Positions 11,001 through 21,440 of a stretch of 64,000 nucleotides of DNA are shown in pieces. Under the pieces are notes generated by a model. It did not search any database. It was not told where the DNA came from and saw only the letters and a list, made by a program, of their open reading frames with translations. Position numbers and translations under genes: made by a program. The stretch comes from Glandiceps talaboti (taxonomy: Eukaryota > Hemichordata > Enteropneusta > Spengelidae), in NCBI RefSeq assembly GCF_964340395.1, contig NC_135560.1:2601501-2665500 (forward strand), read 5' to 3'. Position 1 is the stretch's first letter. Every line of letters starts with the position of its first letter.

Positions 11001-14000
11001 TCTGTAACCACAGTTCAAAAACCTAGGATCAACTTCACATGTAAAATGGTTACATTGGTATATAAAATGTATCACTACTATTATTATTGACATAGAATTT
11101 TATGAATGATTGTTTGACTTTGTGTAATTGCTCAACTTTCTACTTTCAAACAACGTACAACAACTCACTATTACTATTACCTTGGCTGAAGAAGTATTTT
11201 GTGAGGCATCATATTGTATGCTTGAAATTTTCCAAATCTTTAAGAAAATCTGAAGTTTTTCAAAACTGACTTCCCACACAAGAGGAGAGGAAAATGGCCT
11301 AGCAATATGAACTCCGAGGTAAGGTAAAAGGGATATCTCATTGTATGATAATCAAAGCAATTTATAATTTGGTTTTAATTGCTTTCAAGTCTACCACTTC
11401 CAAAGTCTTTTTGTAATGCATTTAACAAATGTCTTTTGTCTAGGGTTATTTTGTTTGTTGTACATGTTGTTGTTATTTGTTATTTTATTATTTAAGTTAT
11501 TTTTAATATCCTTATACATTGTGACTCCCTAGACTTACTCAAGTCTCCAGGGGTTTTTCATTCTTCAATTGAATAAACTTTTTTTTTTCAAAAACCTTAT
11601 CAGTTCAGTTGTGCTAAAACTCTCTCAATTGACTGGTGCCAATCTACGATTTCCTATTTTGACATTCACTTGGCAAACAGAAGACGCAAGTTGCTAGTTA
11701 TACAGTTTAGTGGATACATCATATATGAATAGCAGTTGAATACTGGGAGTTCTTGGAAGAATAGCATTATGGCAACACATTTACGAGTAATGGTTAGTAG
11801 CAACCAGTACTGACCAGTTCCAACCAACACTGACCAGTTCCAACCAGCACTGATCAGTTCCAACCAGTACTGATCAGTTCCAACCAGCACTGATCAGTTC
11901 CAACCAGCACTGATCAGTTCCAACCAGTACTGACCAGTTCTAACCAGCACTGACCAGTTCCAACCAGCACTGGTCAGTTCCAACCAGTACTGATCAGTAC
12001 AGAACAGATCCAACCAACACTGACAAGGTTATACCAACCAATGCTGACTAAACATGGGATGAATCACTGGTGCAAGTGAAAGCTGTTCATGAAATATCTT
12101 GTCAAGGAAGCTACAAGATGTACTGACCTTTCTATGGGAACACTGTGAGGTCCTGATACTGATAATCGGTACAAGTAAGATAAAAACTTTTTAAATGCAT
12201 CAAAGAATGGCCACATTGACAACAAACAGATACATTTATTGGTATACACAGTCCATTTTTCCTTGTATGTCTCTTCCTTGTCCTTGTCTAGTATTCCAAG
12301 TTTCATCTTCTGATCTTCATCCAACTTACTTTCACTATATTCCTCGTAGAAAGACACTGCTGCACCATACATCTGAAAATACACAAAATAATCAAATATC
12401 AGTCAAGTATCATTCATTTCTTGAAAATCACATCAAATTAAAATCTGGTGTTGAGAATTTGATTGACAATTCTGTTTTATCTAGAGATTGACTTACAATA
12501 AATGACAACAGATATTGGACTGTTGAGATGAAGGGCGAGGTTATTGTCAGTACTGTGCTGTACTGAGTATTGGGATACCAGAACTATGGCACAAAGCTAT
12601 ACGTACTGTCCTCCAGCATTGATTGACTCTGACATTTGACCTTGAAGATGAAGGTCAAGGTCAATATCAATGAATGAACAACAATACTTTGCCACAGTTA
12701 GAACAATACATTTTGAGGGAACATAATTTTATGCAAATGAAATAACTATTGAAAGTGAATACACACAATGAAAACCAAGGCTTTATAGAAGACATAGCCC
12801 TCCCCTCAAATTGACACTTTAATGGGCAAAAAGTGATATGATCAACAAAAGTAATGCATGTTTATGTTTATCTGGTTCTGTAGGTAACAGGACAACTGCC
12901 CCCCGGACAACTGCCCCCCGGACAATTGCCCCCGAAGGACAATTGCCCCCCCGGACAATTGCCCCCGAAGGACAACTGCCCCCCGGACAATTGCCCCCGA
13001 AGGACAACTGCCCCCCGGACAATTGCCCCCCGGACAACTGCCCCCGAAGGACAACCGCCCCCCGGACTACTGCCCCCGAACGAAAAAAAAACTAGTATTA
13101 CAGATGTACGGGTTTGTCATTCATTAAAAAGTCACCGTCGGCAACTTACCGCCGCAATTTGCGTACATTATACTCACTAAACAAACACGAAGTCATTTTT
13201 TTACTGGAAAAGATTTATTTATTGGTTCAATACAAAATATACAGGTAACAAGATAGAAAACGAGTCAAAAGTAGATAAAATATTGAGACTCAGAATGTAC
13301 ATTCTCGTAAGACTTTGGTGACAATAAATGGTGACTCGGCTCGGTTTATCATGATCAGCCAGTGTTTAAAACTGTAAATTGTGGGCTATTCCCCGAAGAA
13401 AATCTAGCAGGTGGCGATTTTCAAAATCTTGCACTATTGCATGGATTCTGGCTGCAGAATCTTGATACTGTCGATGTTGTGGTTGCGCTGATTCACCGGC
13501 AATCATTTGGTTGATGACGACGTTGTTAAGTGCCTGCTCACGTTTCAGAATATTGAGAAATCGCCATATATTTGCCGCCGGTGACTTTTTAATGAATGAC
13601 AAACCTGTACATCTGTAATACTAGTTTTTTTTTCGTTCGGGGGCAGTAGTCCGGGGGGCAGTTGTCCTTCGGGGGCAGTTGTCCGGGGGGCAATTGTCCG
13701 GGGGGCAGTTGTCCTTCGGGGGCAATTGTCCGGGGGGCAATTGTCCTTCGGGGGCAATTGTCCGGGGGCAATTGTCCGGGGGGCAGTTGTCCGGGGGGCA
13801 GTTGTCCTAGAATCGGTTCTGTATTATCTACTGACATGATCTAAAAGACATTAGTTACGCATAAGTGTCTACAAAGTGTCTGCAATATGTAAGTAATAAC
13901 TGAATATGGATGGTCAATGAATAGAGTCTATGATTAAAGGTGTTTAGTTATGCAGTATTAAATATAGTAATTGTTTACTACAAATATGGCTGCCATTCAG

Positions 14001-17000
14001 TAAAAATTACATGAACACCAAATATAATCCTTGTTGTTTATACTTCTTTTCTTCAATATTACTTGTAAACATGATTTAAAAGAAATTAGAAATAAATAAA
14101 CACTACAATGTGTCTATGATAGGCAGGCATTGGCTTGATTTTGATAATTAGCCCAGAGTGTCAAGGTCAAAGTCTCCAAAGATAGCTCTCCTCTGATAAT
14201 ATCAAGGTAGACACTTGAATGGATTCTCTATGTATTACAGTTTTTGAGTTATGCAGTAAATAATGATTTTTAACTACAAATATGGCTCAAATTTAGTAAA
14301 AGTACTATGTGCACCAAAAACAGTGCTTGTGTGTTGTTCCTTTCTTCAATATTACTTGTGAACACAAATTTAATAGAAATTGGCTATATGTAAACACTAC
14401 AATATGTCTATGATAGGAAGGAATTGGCTTGATTTTCATAATAAACTACATTGCACGTTATCATGTAGTCTTTAAGATACAACATACTACAATATACATA
14501 CTATGCTATCAGACTGCACTCACATCTATACTAAAACTGTCAGTCTGTGCCTGCTAGATCAAAAGATTTAGGCCATGCCTTGAATTTGTGACTAGAAGTT
14601 CAAACAAAGATCATTATGTAGATTAAAACTGGAGGAATAGTTTCTACTTCTGATGATTAAGAACTATTGTTGTAATGGAGATACTTGAAATTATTAGACT
14701 ATGGCCTGAAACTTATGTTTACTATTGACATAACATTAGGTGGCTGGTCTCATAAATCGGCTGACATCTGATCATGGTCATTTTAATAAAAGTCCACATA
14801 TAATTGGAGCCAACTAAGGCTTGCTGTGCAGGATATTGGGTAGTTTATCATAGTTGTGGTTTAGAAGTCTGATAGGGCTGAACAACACGATGATGTATCT
14901 TACAGTCTAATTATTATGGTTAGGACCATGGAAATAGTTCAGAATATCTACTCATGTCTATGCTATCTACTCAATATAGTTTAGAATATCTACTCATGTC
15001 TATGCTATCTACTCAATACAGTTTAGAATATCTATTCATGTCTATGCTATCTACTCAATATAGTTCCGAATATCTACTCATGTCTATGTTCCCTACTCAA
15101 TATATGAATGCAACAAATATATCAGTGCTGTCATAACTAAGACTCCCTGACATTAAAGAGCTGGATACCTAATCTGTATTTGAAGTCTCATCTCTTGACA
15201 ATGACAACATAGATGTTTAGGATACATACTTAGAGAAAACACATCAATGTGAAAACCTGACACTGAGATTACATTTACAACATAGATGTTAGGATACATA
15301 CTTAGAGGAAACACATCAATGTGAAAACCTGACACTGAGATTACATTGACAACTGTGCAACATAGATGTTTAGGATACATACTTAGAGAAAACACATCAA
15401 TGTGAAAACCTGACATTGAGATTACATTGACAACATAGATGTTAGGATACATACTTAGAGAAAACACAGCCATGTGAAAACCTGACATTGAGATTACAAT
15501 GACAACATAGATGTTTAGGATACATACTTAGAGGAAATACATCCATGTGAAAACCTGACATTGAGATTACAATGACAACATAGATGTTAGGATACATACT
15601 TAGAGAAAACACATCAATGTGAAAACCTGACACTGAGATTACAATGACAACATAGATGTTAGGATACATACTTAGAGAAAACACATCAATGTGAAAACCT
15701 GACACTGAGATTACATTGACAACATAGATGTTAGGATACATACTTAGAGAAAACACATCAATGTGAAAACCTGACATTGAGATTACAATGACAACATAGA
15801 TGTTAGGATACATACTTAGAGAAAACACATCAATGTGAAAACCTGACATTGAGATTACATTGACAACATAGATGTTAGGATACATACTTAGAGAAAGCAC
15901 ATCAATGTGAAAACCTGACACTGAGATTACAATGACAACATAGATGTTAGGATACATACTTAGAGAAAACACATCAATGTGAAAACCTGACATTGAGATT
16001 ACATTTACAACATAGATGTTAGGATACATACTTAGAGAAAACACATCAATGTGAAAACCTGACATTGAGATTACAATGACAACATAGATGTTAGGATACA
16101 TACTTAGAGGAAACACATCAATGTGAAAACCTGACACTGAGATTACAATGACAACATAGATGTTAGGATACATACTTAGAGAAAACACATCAATGTGAAA
16201 ACCTGACATTGAGATTACATTGACAACATAGATGTAAGGATACATACTTAGAGAAAACACATCAATGTGAAAACCTGACACTGAGATTACAATGACAACA
16301 TAGATGTTAGGATACATACTTAGAGAAAACACATCAATGTGAAAACCTGACACTGAGATTACATTGACAACATAGATGTTAGGATACATACTTAGAGAAA
16401 ACACATCAATGTGAAAACCTGACATTGAGATTACATTGACAACATAGATGTTAGGATACATACTTAGAGAAAACACATCAATGTGAAAACCTGACACTGA
16501 GATTACATTGACAACATAGATGTTAGGATACATACTTAGAGAAAACACATCCATGTGAAAACCTGACATTGAGATTACATTGACAACATAGATGTAAGGA
16601 TACATACTTAGAGAAAACACATCAATGTGAAAACCTGACACTGAGATTACAAAATGTACTTAATAATGTTACCTTAACAGCCTGTGAATCTGTCAGTACA
16701 AAGGTTGAGAAGACAGGCAGTGGGTGGTTTCTTTTAGCAGACCAACACTCTATACTAGCTCCCATTGGTAAACAAAACAATGGTACAGATTCTGGCAGTG
16801 TTGTTGTTTCATAATCTTTTTCAGGATACCGACTAATTATTCCTGTACAAGAGAAAAACTTAATGAATATTAACAACATAACAGAATTTCTATTCTTATA
16901 CTAACCTTCATGTACATGCCATGCAATCACATACAACTAATTGTAATCAAGATAGGAAAGACAATCATCTGATGTGAACACCTGACAGTGTGTAAACGTG

Positions 17001-20000
17001 TATGGTGTATATGATACAGTAATATTATACAATAAATACATAATATAAGTGGATTGGTTTACCAGGAATCTCTGCATACATTATCATTGAAATGGTGGGG
17101 ACTGATTGGTTATTAACCAGGTGTTGATGTTAAAACTTACCTGCTGTATATGTTATTGCATTAGCCCTTGTCATAGATTCTTACCTGCTGTATATGTTAT
17201 TGCATTAGCCCTTGTCATAGATTCTTACCTGCTGTATATGTTATTGCATTAGCCCTTGTCATAGATTTCTTATAACATAGATAGACATCAGAACCTGTCA
17301 TGCCTTTGTTAAGGTTTTTGTCTATCATACAGAATGCATGGGGAGGCATTTCACCCTGTAAAATATACAACACATATATGTAGTAAACATATTATGACAT
17401 TTCAATATTTACATTACATATTTTATACTATGTACTTGTGTAATTTGAAAACGATTGCAGTTACACTTGCTTATAATTAGAAAAACATATCAGATATACT
17501 TAGTTTACTTGTTCTGTGCTACACCTGGCTAAGAATAAATTTCTGTGTTACATACGGTTAAAATTAAATTTCTATGTTACATCTGGTGAACTACAGACTT
17601 GTACTTTGCATTTGCTTCAGATAAGACAAATCCATAATTAGATTGACTTTCAAATGTTACCTTATTAGTGAGTATTACACAGACATCAGTAACAGCCAAT
17701 GAATTATGGGCTGCAGTCTCCGAGGCTCTCCTGTAAGTGATATAGATTCGTTGGTTTCCCATACCAGTTCTGTTATTGACATTAGCAGGACGTCCGCAGG
17801 GTGTTGTACTCACTATCTCACATCCAGGCATCACTCTCTCTTTACCTTCTAGTAAGATTCTGTAATAACAGAATTTTCACTTTAGTTGAGGTTCAACAAA
17901 CAATGTCCGAGATAAACTGCAATATACTTGATGAATACAGACCAGACTGACTGACTGACTGACTGACTGACTGACTTTCTTACTTACTAGTAGTAGTACT
18001 TACTTACTTTAATTCCATTATAATTGACTTGATATATGTACATGTACATCTATCTTTACTTTCCATACATTTTGTATTTCTCATACAACTGTCTTTCAAA
18101 ACCAGTGTTACTTTCCTGTGCTCTGTACATCTATACTATGTACATACCCAATATCTGTAAGAGGTGGTTTGTCAAAACCTCGTCGGTAACACAGATAGAC
18201 AGCTGGACTTCTTAAGCTGCCATGATTCAGATCAGCCTGAAATCCTGATGGAGTGGTTTCCAGACACTCAAAGTCTGCAGGAACCTAGACAAAACAAGAC
18301 AGAAAGTAACAAGACTGTATCTGGCATTTCGTTGTCAAGAATGCAGCATACATGTTACTGTATGTAATATCACTTTGTAGTCAAGAATACAGAGTACCAG
18401 TGATACTGTATGTAATGTCATTTTGTAGTCAAGAATACAGGGTACCAGTGATACTGTATGTAATGTCACTTTGTAGTCAAGAATACAGAGTACCAGTGAT
18501 ACTGTATGTAATGTCACTTTGTAGTCAAGAATACAGAGTACCAGTGATACTGTATGTAATGTCACTTTGTAGTCAAGAATACAGGGTACCAGTGATACTG
18601 TATGTAATGTCACTTTGTAGTCAAGAATACAGGGTACCAGTGATACTGTATGTAATGTCACTTTGTAGTCAAGAATACAGGGTACCAGTGATACTGTATG
18701 TAATGTCATTTTGTAGTCAAGAATACAGGGTACCAGTGATACTGTATGTAATGTCACTTTGTAGTCAAGAATACAGAGTACCAGTGATACTGTATGTAAT
18801 GTCACTTTGTAGTCAAGAATACAGAGTACCAGTGATACTGTATGTAATGTCACTTTGTAGTCAAGAATACAGGGTACCAGTGATACTGTATGTAATGTCA
18901 CTATGTAGTCAAGAATACAGAGTACCAGTGATACTGTATGTAATGTCACTTTGTAGTCAAGAATACAGGGTACCAGTGATACTGTATGTAATGTCACTTT
19001 GTAGTCAAGAATACAGGGTACCAGTGATACTGTATGTAATGTCACTATGTAGTCAAGAATACAGAGTACCAGTGATACTGTATGTAATGTCACTTTGTAG
19101 TCAAGAATACAGAATACCGGTGATACTGTATGTAATGTCACTTTGTAGTCAAGAATACAGAGTACCAGTGATACTGTATGTAATGTCACTTTGTAGTCAA
19201 GAATACAGAGTACCAGTGATACTGTATGTAATGTCATTTTGTAGTCAAGAATACAGGGTACCAGTGATACTGTATGTAATGTCACTTTGTAGTCAAGAAT
19301 ACAGGGTACCAGTGATACTGTATGTAATGTCACTTTGTAGTTAAGAATACAGAGTACCAGTGATACTGTATGTAATGCCACTCTGTAGTCAAGAATACAG
19401 AGTACCAGTGATACTGTATGTAATGTCACTTTGTAGTCAACAATACAGAGTACCAGTGATGCTGTATGTAATGTCACTTTGTAGTCAAGAATACAGAGTA
19501 CCGGTGATACTGTATGTAATGTCACTTTGTAGTCAAGAATACAGAGTACCAGTGATACTGTATGTAATGTCACTATGTAGTCAAGAATACAGAGTACCGG
19601 TGATACTGTATGTAATATCACTTTGTAGTCAAGAATACAGAGTACCAGTGATACTGTATGTAATGTCACTTTGTAGTCAAGAATACAGAGTACCAGTGAT
19701 ACTGTATGTAATGTCACTTTGTAGTCAAGAATACAGAGTACCAGTGATACTGTATTTGTCACTTTGTAGTCAACAATACAGAATACCAGTGATACTGTAT
19801 GTAATGTCACTTTGTAGTCAAGAATACAGGGTACCAGTGATACTGTATGTAATGTCACTATGTAGTCAAGAATACAGAGTACCAGTGATACTGTATGTAA
19901 TGTCACTTTGTAGTCAAGAATACAGAATACCAGTGATACTGTATGTAATGTCACTTTGTAGTCAAGAATACAGAGTACCAGTGATGCTGTATGTAATGTC

Positions 20001-21440
20001 ACTTTGTAGTCAAGAATACAGAGTACCGGTGATACTGTATGTAATGTCACTTTGTAGTCAAGAATACAGAGTACCAGTGATACTGTATGTAATGTCACTA
20101 TGTAGTCAAGAATACAGAGTACCGGTGATACTGTATGTAATATCACTTTGTAGTCAAGAATACAGAGTACCAGTGATACTGTATGTAATGTCACTTTGTA
20201 GTCAAGAATACAGAGTACCAGTGATACTGTATGTAATGTCACTTTGTAGTCAAGAATACAGAGTACCAGTGATACTGTATTTGTCACTTTGTAGTCAACA
20301 ATACAGAATACCAGTGATACTGTATGTAATGTCACTTTGTAGTCAAGAATACAGGGTACCAGTGATACTGTATGTAATATCACTTTGTAGTCAAGAATAC
20401 AGAGTACCAGTGATACTGTATGTAATGTCATTTTGTAGTCAACAATACAGAGTACCAGTGATACTGTATGTAATGTCACTTTGTAGTTAAGAATACAGAG
20501 TACCAGTGATACTGTATGTAATGTCACTATGTAGTCAAGAATACAGAGTACCAGTGATACTGTATGTAATGTCACTTTGTAGTCAAGAATACAGAGTACC
20601 AGTGATACTGTATTTGTCACTTTGTAGTCAACAATACAGAATACCAGTGATACTGTATGTAATGTCACTTTGTAGTCAAGAATACAGGGTACCAGTGATA
20701 CTGTATGTAATGTCACTTTGTAGTCAAGAATACAGGGTACCAGTGATACTGTATGTAATGTCACTATGTAGTCAAGAATACAGAGTACCAGTGATACTGT
20801 ATGTAATGTCACTTTGTAGTCAAGAATACAGAATACCGGTGATACTGTATGTAATGTCACTTTGTAGTCAAGAATACAGAGTACCAGTGATACTGTATGT
20901 AATGTCACTTTGTAGTCAAGAATACAGAGTACCAGTGATACTGTATGTAATGTCATTTTGTAGTCAACAATACAGAGTACCAGTGATGCTGTATGTAATG
21001 TCACTTTGTAGTTAAGAATACAGAGTACCAGTGATACTGTATGTAATGTCACTTTGTAGTCAAGAATACAGAGTACCAGTGATACTGTATGTAATGTCAC
21101 TTTGTAGTCAACAATACAGAGTACCAGTGATGCTGTATGTAATGTCACTTTGTAGTCAAGAATACAGAGTACCAGTGATACTGTATGTAATGCCACTCTG
21201 TAGTCAAGAATACAGAGTACCAGTGATACTGTATTCGTCACTTTGTAGTGATACAAGGGATAGTGTACATACCTTCTCTCCTTGACTTTTGATGATGACA
21301 GCAACATCAGTGATTGGTCCTTTAGGTTTGGATGGTTTTAAACCACTCTCATGTTGCATATCTTCCTCTAGTAGTCTTGATGTATCTTGTAGTCCAGCTA
21401 CCACAAAGTAGTCAGCTACCCGAAGACTTCTATCATCCAT
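7862..21440 (-). CDS. DENND4: DENND4-family Rab guanine-nucleotide exchange factor, N-terminal part, 9 coding exons
   Basis: Nine exons join in consistent phase (168+137+199+127+170+245+67+201+176 nt) to encode about 496 residues that follow animal DENND4 proteins collinearly. The order is N-terminus and MABP domain (exons 1-4), uDENN (exons 5-7) and the start of cDENN (exons 8-9). DENND4 proteins activate Rab10 (and Rab11 for fly Crag) in vesicle traffic; that role comes from the family. Vertebrate members are about 1,800 residues, so roughly a quarter is visible. The last exon ends in phase 2 with a good donor, so the gene continues; I found no convincing next exon and assume it lies left of the window, after a very long intron. 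Introns carry large minisatellites, described separately. Paralogue assignment (A, B or C) is not possible; a single invertebrate gene is the usual situation. Confidence 0.93.
8424..8552. repeat. 60 bp tandem duplication beside the exon 8 donor
   Basis: GAGTACACAACTAATATTAA occurs at 8434 and 8494 and the flanking bases are identical. It begins about 15 nt after the DENND4 exon 8 donor. Confidence 0.92.
8565..8765 (-). CDS. DENND4: DENND4 exon 8 (cDENN, residues 372-438)
   Basis: The acceptor is ttttcag|CTT and the donor is TCAACA|gtaagg, phase 0. It encodes [20 protein letters not shown], then [20 protein letters not shown] and [20 protein letters not shown]. This is the cDENN core of DENND4 ([34 protein letters not shown]). 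Tandem arrays flank the exon on both sides. The 35 bp repeat just upstream resembles the PLPLSGAS coding stretch of this exon (see findings). Confidence 0.95.
8781..9412. repeat. 35 bp minisatellite, about 18 copies
   Basis: The unit contains CATCACGTTAGTGGTGATGT then CTGGAGTACACACTA. It starts about 15 nt upstream of the exon 8 acceptor. The unit resembles exon 8 coding sequence at 8705-8735. Confidence 0.97.
9417..9546. repeat. 44 bp tandem repeat, 3 copies
   Basis: The unit contains CTATACATCTCACCCC then TACATATCACATCTACTACC. It follows directly on the 35 bp array. Confidence 0.92.
9674..10073. repeat. 78 bp tandem repeat, 5 copies
   Basis: The unit contains AACTATGTAAGTACTGCTGG and ends GAATAGATGTA; copies are nearly identical. 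It starts about 8 nt after the DENND4 exon 7 donor. The open minus-strand frame over it is an artefact because 78 is divisible by three. Confidence 0.96.
10080..10146 (-). CDS. DENND4: DENND4 exon 7 (uDENN-cDENN link, residues 349-371)
   Basis: A 67 nt exon with acceptor tttacag|G and donor ATGCCA|gtaagt, phase 0. It encodes [20 protein letters not shown] and MP, matching the family stretch HF...(I/V)PFP.PQRPRI. The 78 bp tandem repeat starts about 8 nt after the donor. Confidence 0.92.
10147..11440. other. DENND4 intron 6 sequence, no feature recognised
   Basis: Ordinary AT-rich intron. No coding match on either strand and no tandem array, apart from two copies of ACTCGGATATCCATGACATG-like sequence near 10740-10790. 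Confidence 0.5.
11440..11592 (+). mobile_element. Possible LINE 3' tail
   Basis: GTGACTCCCTAGACTTACTC then AAGTCTCCAGGGG forms a small hairpin. It is followed by GAATAAACTTTTTTTTTTC. Such a hairpin plus AATAAA and a homopolymer is usual at CR1-like LINE 3' ends. No coding part is visible upstream. Confidence 0.35.
11805..12012. repeat. 20 bp minisatellite, about 10 copies
   Basis: Units CAACCAGTACTGACCAGTTC and CAACCAGCACTGATCAGTTC. Lies in DENND4 intron 6, about 115 nt after the exon 6 donor. Confidence 0.95.
12128..12372 (-). CDS. DENND4: DENND4 exon 6 (uDENN, residues 268-349)
   Basis: The acceptor is attttcag|ATG and the donor is GAAAG|gtcagt, phase 2. It encodes [20 protein letters not shown], then [20 protein letters not shown] and [19 protein letters not shown]. 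The family pattern is [27 protein letters not shown] and YKLSVSGPH..PIE. The intron upstream is the longest seen inside the gene (12373-16672); it holds the MULE transposon and the 42 and 72 bp arrays. Confidence 0.94.
12883..13143 (+). repeat. Left terminal inverted repeat of the MULE, with internal minisatellite
   Basis: It begins GGTAACAGGACAACTGCCCC and continues as about a dozen short GC-rich units mixing CAATTG and CAACTG cores, with or without a GAA insert. The non-repetitive inner arm (about 13082-13143) pairs with the right repeat. Confidence 0.8.
13366..13602 (-). pseudogene. MULE transposase C-terminal remnant
   Basis: 78 codons open in the right terminal repeat: [20 protein letters not shown], then [18 protein letters not shown], and end with [20 protein letters not shown]. 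The pattern IWRF...LK.EQ.LN......G and the closing (I/L)DFLRGIAHN(L/I) resemble the C-terminus of animal MULE transposases of the FLYWCH-associated type; this is from memory of the family. The catalytic DDE region is absent, so the copy cannot mobilise itself. Confidence 0.65.
13578..13814 (-). repeat. Right terminal inverted repeat of the MULE
   Basis: Inverse of the left repeat, ending CAGTTGTCCTAGAATC before the target duplication. The order and number of GC-rich units differ from the left arm, so the two ends have changed length independently. Confidence 0.8.
13824..14938. other. DENND4 intron 5 sequence, no gene
   Basis: A segment of about 290 bp is duplicated in diverged form (ACTACAAATATGGCTGCCAT at 13977 against ACTACAAATATGGCTCAAAT at 14273, each followed by TTCTTCAATATTACTTGT). 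Nothing coding. Confidence 0.45.
14939..15103. repeat. 42 bp tandem repeat, 4 copies
   Basis: The unit contains ATGTCTATGCTATCTACTCA then ATATAGTTTAGAATATCTAC. Confidence 0.93.
15200..16652. repeat. 72 bp minisatellite, about 20 copies
   Basis: The unit contains AGGATACATACTTAGAGAAA then ACACATCAATGTGAAAACCT and GACATTGAGATTACA. Length is a multiple of three and the minus strand lacks stops, giving a spurious 399-codon frame. It reaches to within about 20 nt of the exon 5 donor. Confidence 0.97.
16673..16842 (-). CDS. DENND4: DENND4 exon 5 (uDENN start, residues 211-267)
   Basis: The acceptor is ttgtacag|GA and the donor is GTTAAG|gtaaca, phase 0. It encodes [20 protein letters not shown], then [20 protein letters not shown] and [17 protein letters not shown]. 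This is the DENND4 uDENN signature ([37 protein letters not shown]). A 72 bp minisatellite begins about 20 nt inside the downstream intron. Confidence 0.95.
17137..17268. repeat. 44 bp tandem triplication spanning the exon 4 end and 5' splice site
   Basis: Three essentially identical copies (TTACCTGCTGTATATGTTAT at 17137, 17181 and 17225). On the gene strand each contains the last 40 nt of exon 4 plus CAG|gtaag. Only the first copy in transcript order keeps the reading frame into exon 5. Confidence 0.95.
17229..17355 (-). CDS. DENND4: DENND4 exon 4 (end of MABP domain, residues 169-211)
   Basis: The acceptor is tttacag|GGT. The product reads [20 protein letters not shown], then [22 protein letters not shown], which matches the third MABP repeat (GE.PP..F..VDKNLN.GM..S.V.LCYKK). 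The donor ACAGCAG|gtaag at 17229/17228 gives phase 1 and joins exactly to exon 5. The last 40 nt of the exon plus this donor are repeated twice more downstream with a 44 bp period (see the tandem-repeat entry). Using either later donor would read into an in-frame TGA. Confidence 0.92.
17661..17859 (-). CDS. DENND4: DENND4 exon 3 (MABP domain, residues 102-168)
   Basis: The acceptor is attacag|A and the donor is AATAAG|gtaaca, phase 0. The product includes [19 protein letters not shown], then [19 protein letters not shown] and [15 protein letters not shown]. These are the second MABP repeat signatures of DENND4 (PGCEV, ANVNN, QRIFITYRRA, NSLAVTDICVI). Exons 2 and 3 join across a split glycine codon, G-GA. 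Confidence 0.94.
17942..17975. repeat. (GACT)n microsatellite
   Basis: Eight or so GACT units in DENND4 intron 2. Confidence 0.9.
18148..18284 (-). CDS. DENND4: DENND4 exon 2 (MABP domain, residues 57-102)
   Basis: The acceptor is tctag|GTT and the donor is ATTGG|gtatgt, phase 2. It encodes [20 protein letters not shown] and onwards, ending [18 protein letters not shown]. This is the first MABP beta-repeat of DENND4, and the [14 protein letters not shown] stretch is diagnostic. The 48 bp array occupies almost the whole intron upstream of it. A short (GACT)n tract lies in the intron downstream. Confidence 0.93.
18355..21245. repeat. 48 bp minisatellite, about 60 copies
   Basis: The unit contains TGTAGTCAAGAATACAGAGT then ACCAGTGATACTGTATGTAA and TGTCACTT. 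Some units are 45 bp (CTGTATTTGTCAC at 19750, 20275 and 20608). The spacing of these gives a 525 bp higher-order repeat (ten 48s plus one 45). It fills DENND4 intron 1 from about 25 nt after the exon 1 donor to about 55 nt before the exon 2 acceptor. Confidence 0.98.
21273..21440 (-). CDS. DENND4: DENND4 exon 1 (residues 1-56)
   Basis: The exon encodes [20 protein letters not shown] and onwards to [14 protein letters not shown], matching the conserved DENND4 N-terminus ([11 protein letters not shown], then PITDIAVIIKS). The ATG at 21440 has A at -3 and G at +4. The donor is GAGAAG|gtatgt, phase 0. The exon begins upstream at an acceptor (ttttcag|A, first base 21473), so 33 nt of 5' UTR precede the ATG, including a 3-codon upstream ORF (ATG TTG TAC TAA, 21472-21461). 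A 48 bp minisatellite starts about 25 nt inside the following intron. Confidence 0.93.

Larger units (their letters stand above)
12883..13814. mobile_element. Non-autonomous Mutator-like (MULE) DNA transposon
   Basis: A 932 bp element is bounded by a 9 bp direct duplication (GGTTCTGTA at 12874-12882 and 13815-13823), as expected for MULEs. Long inverted terminal repeats (about 12883-13143 and 13578-13814) share the outer AGGACAACTGCCCC motif and an inner unique part (aactagtattacagatgtac and its complement). The outer part of each is a tandem array of 14-17 bp units, GGACAATTGCCCCC(GAA). The interior holds a fragment of transposase on the minus strand. It lies in DENND4 intron 5. Confidence 0.85.

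Noticed and set aside
13589-13837. Proline-rich PPGQLPP ORFs as a structural protein
   Set aside because: They are the GC-rich units of the MULE terminal repeats, read on both strands.
15442-16641. 399-codon ORF with 24-residue repeats
   Set aside because: Product of the 72 bp array in DENND4 intron 5; the unit lacks stops and is divisible by three.
18335-21307. 990-codon minus-strand ORF and plus-strand ORFs of 330 and 376 codons as repeat-protein genes
   Set aside because: They coincide exactly with a 48/45 bp minisatellite inside DENND4 intron 1, are open on both strands, and have no unique domain.
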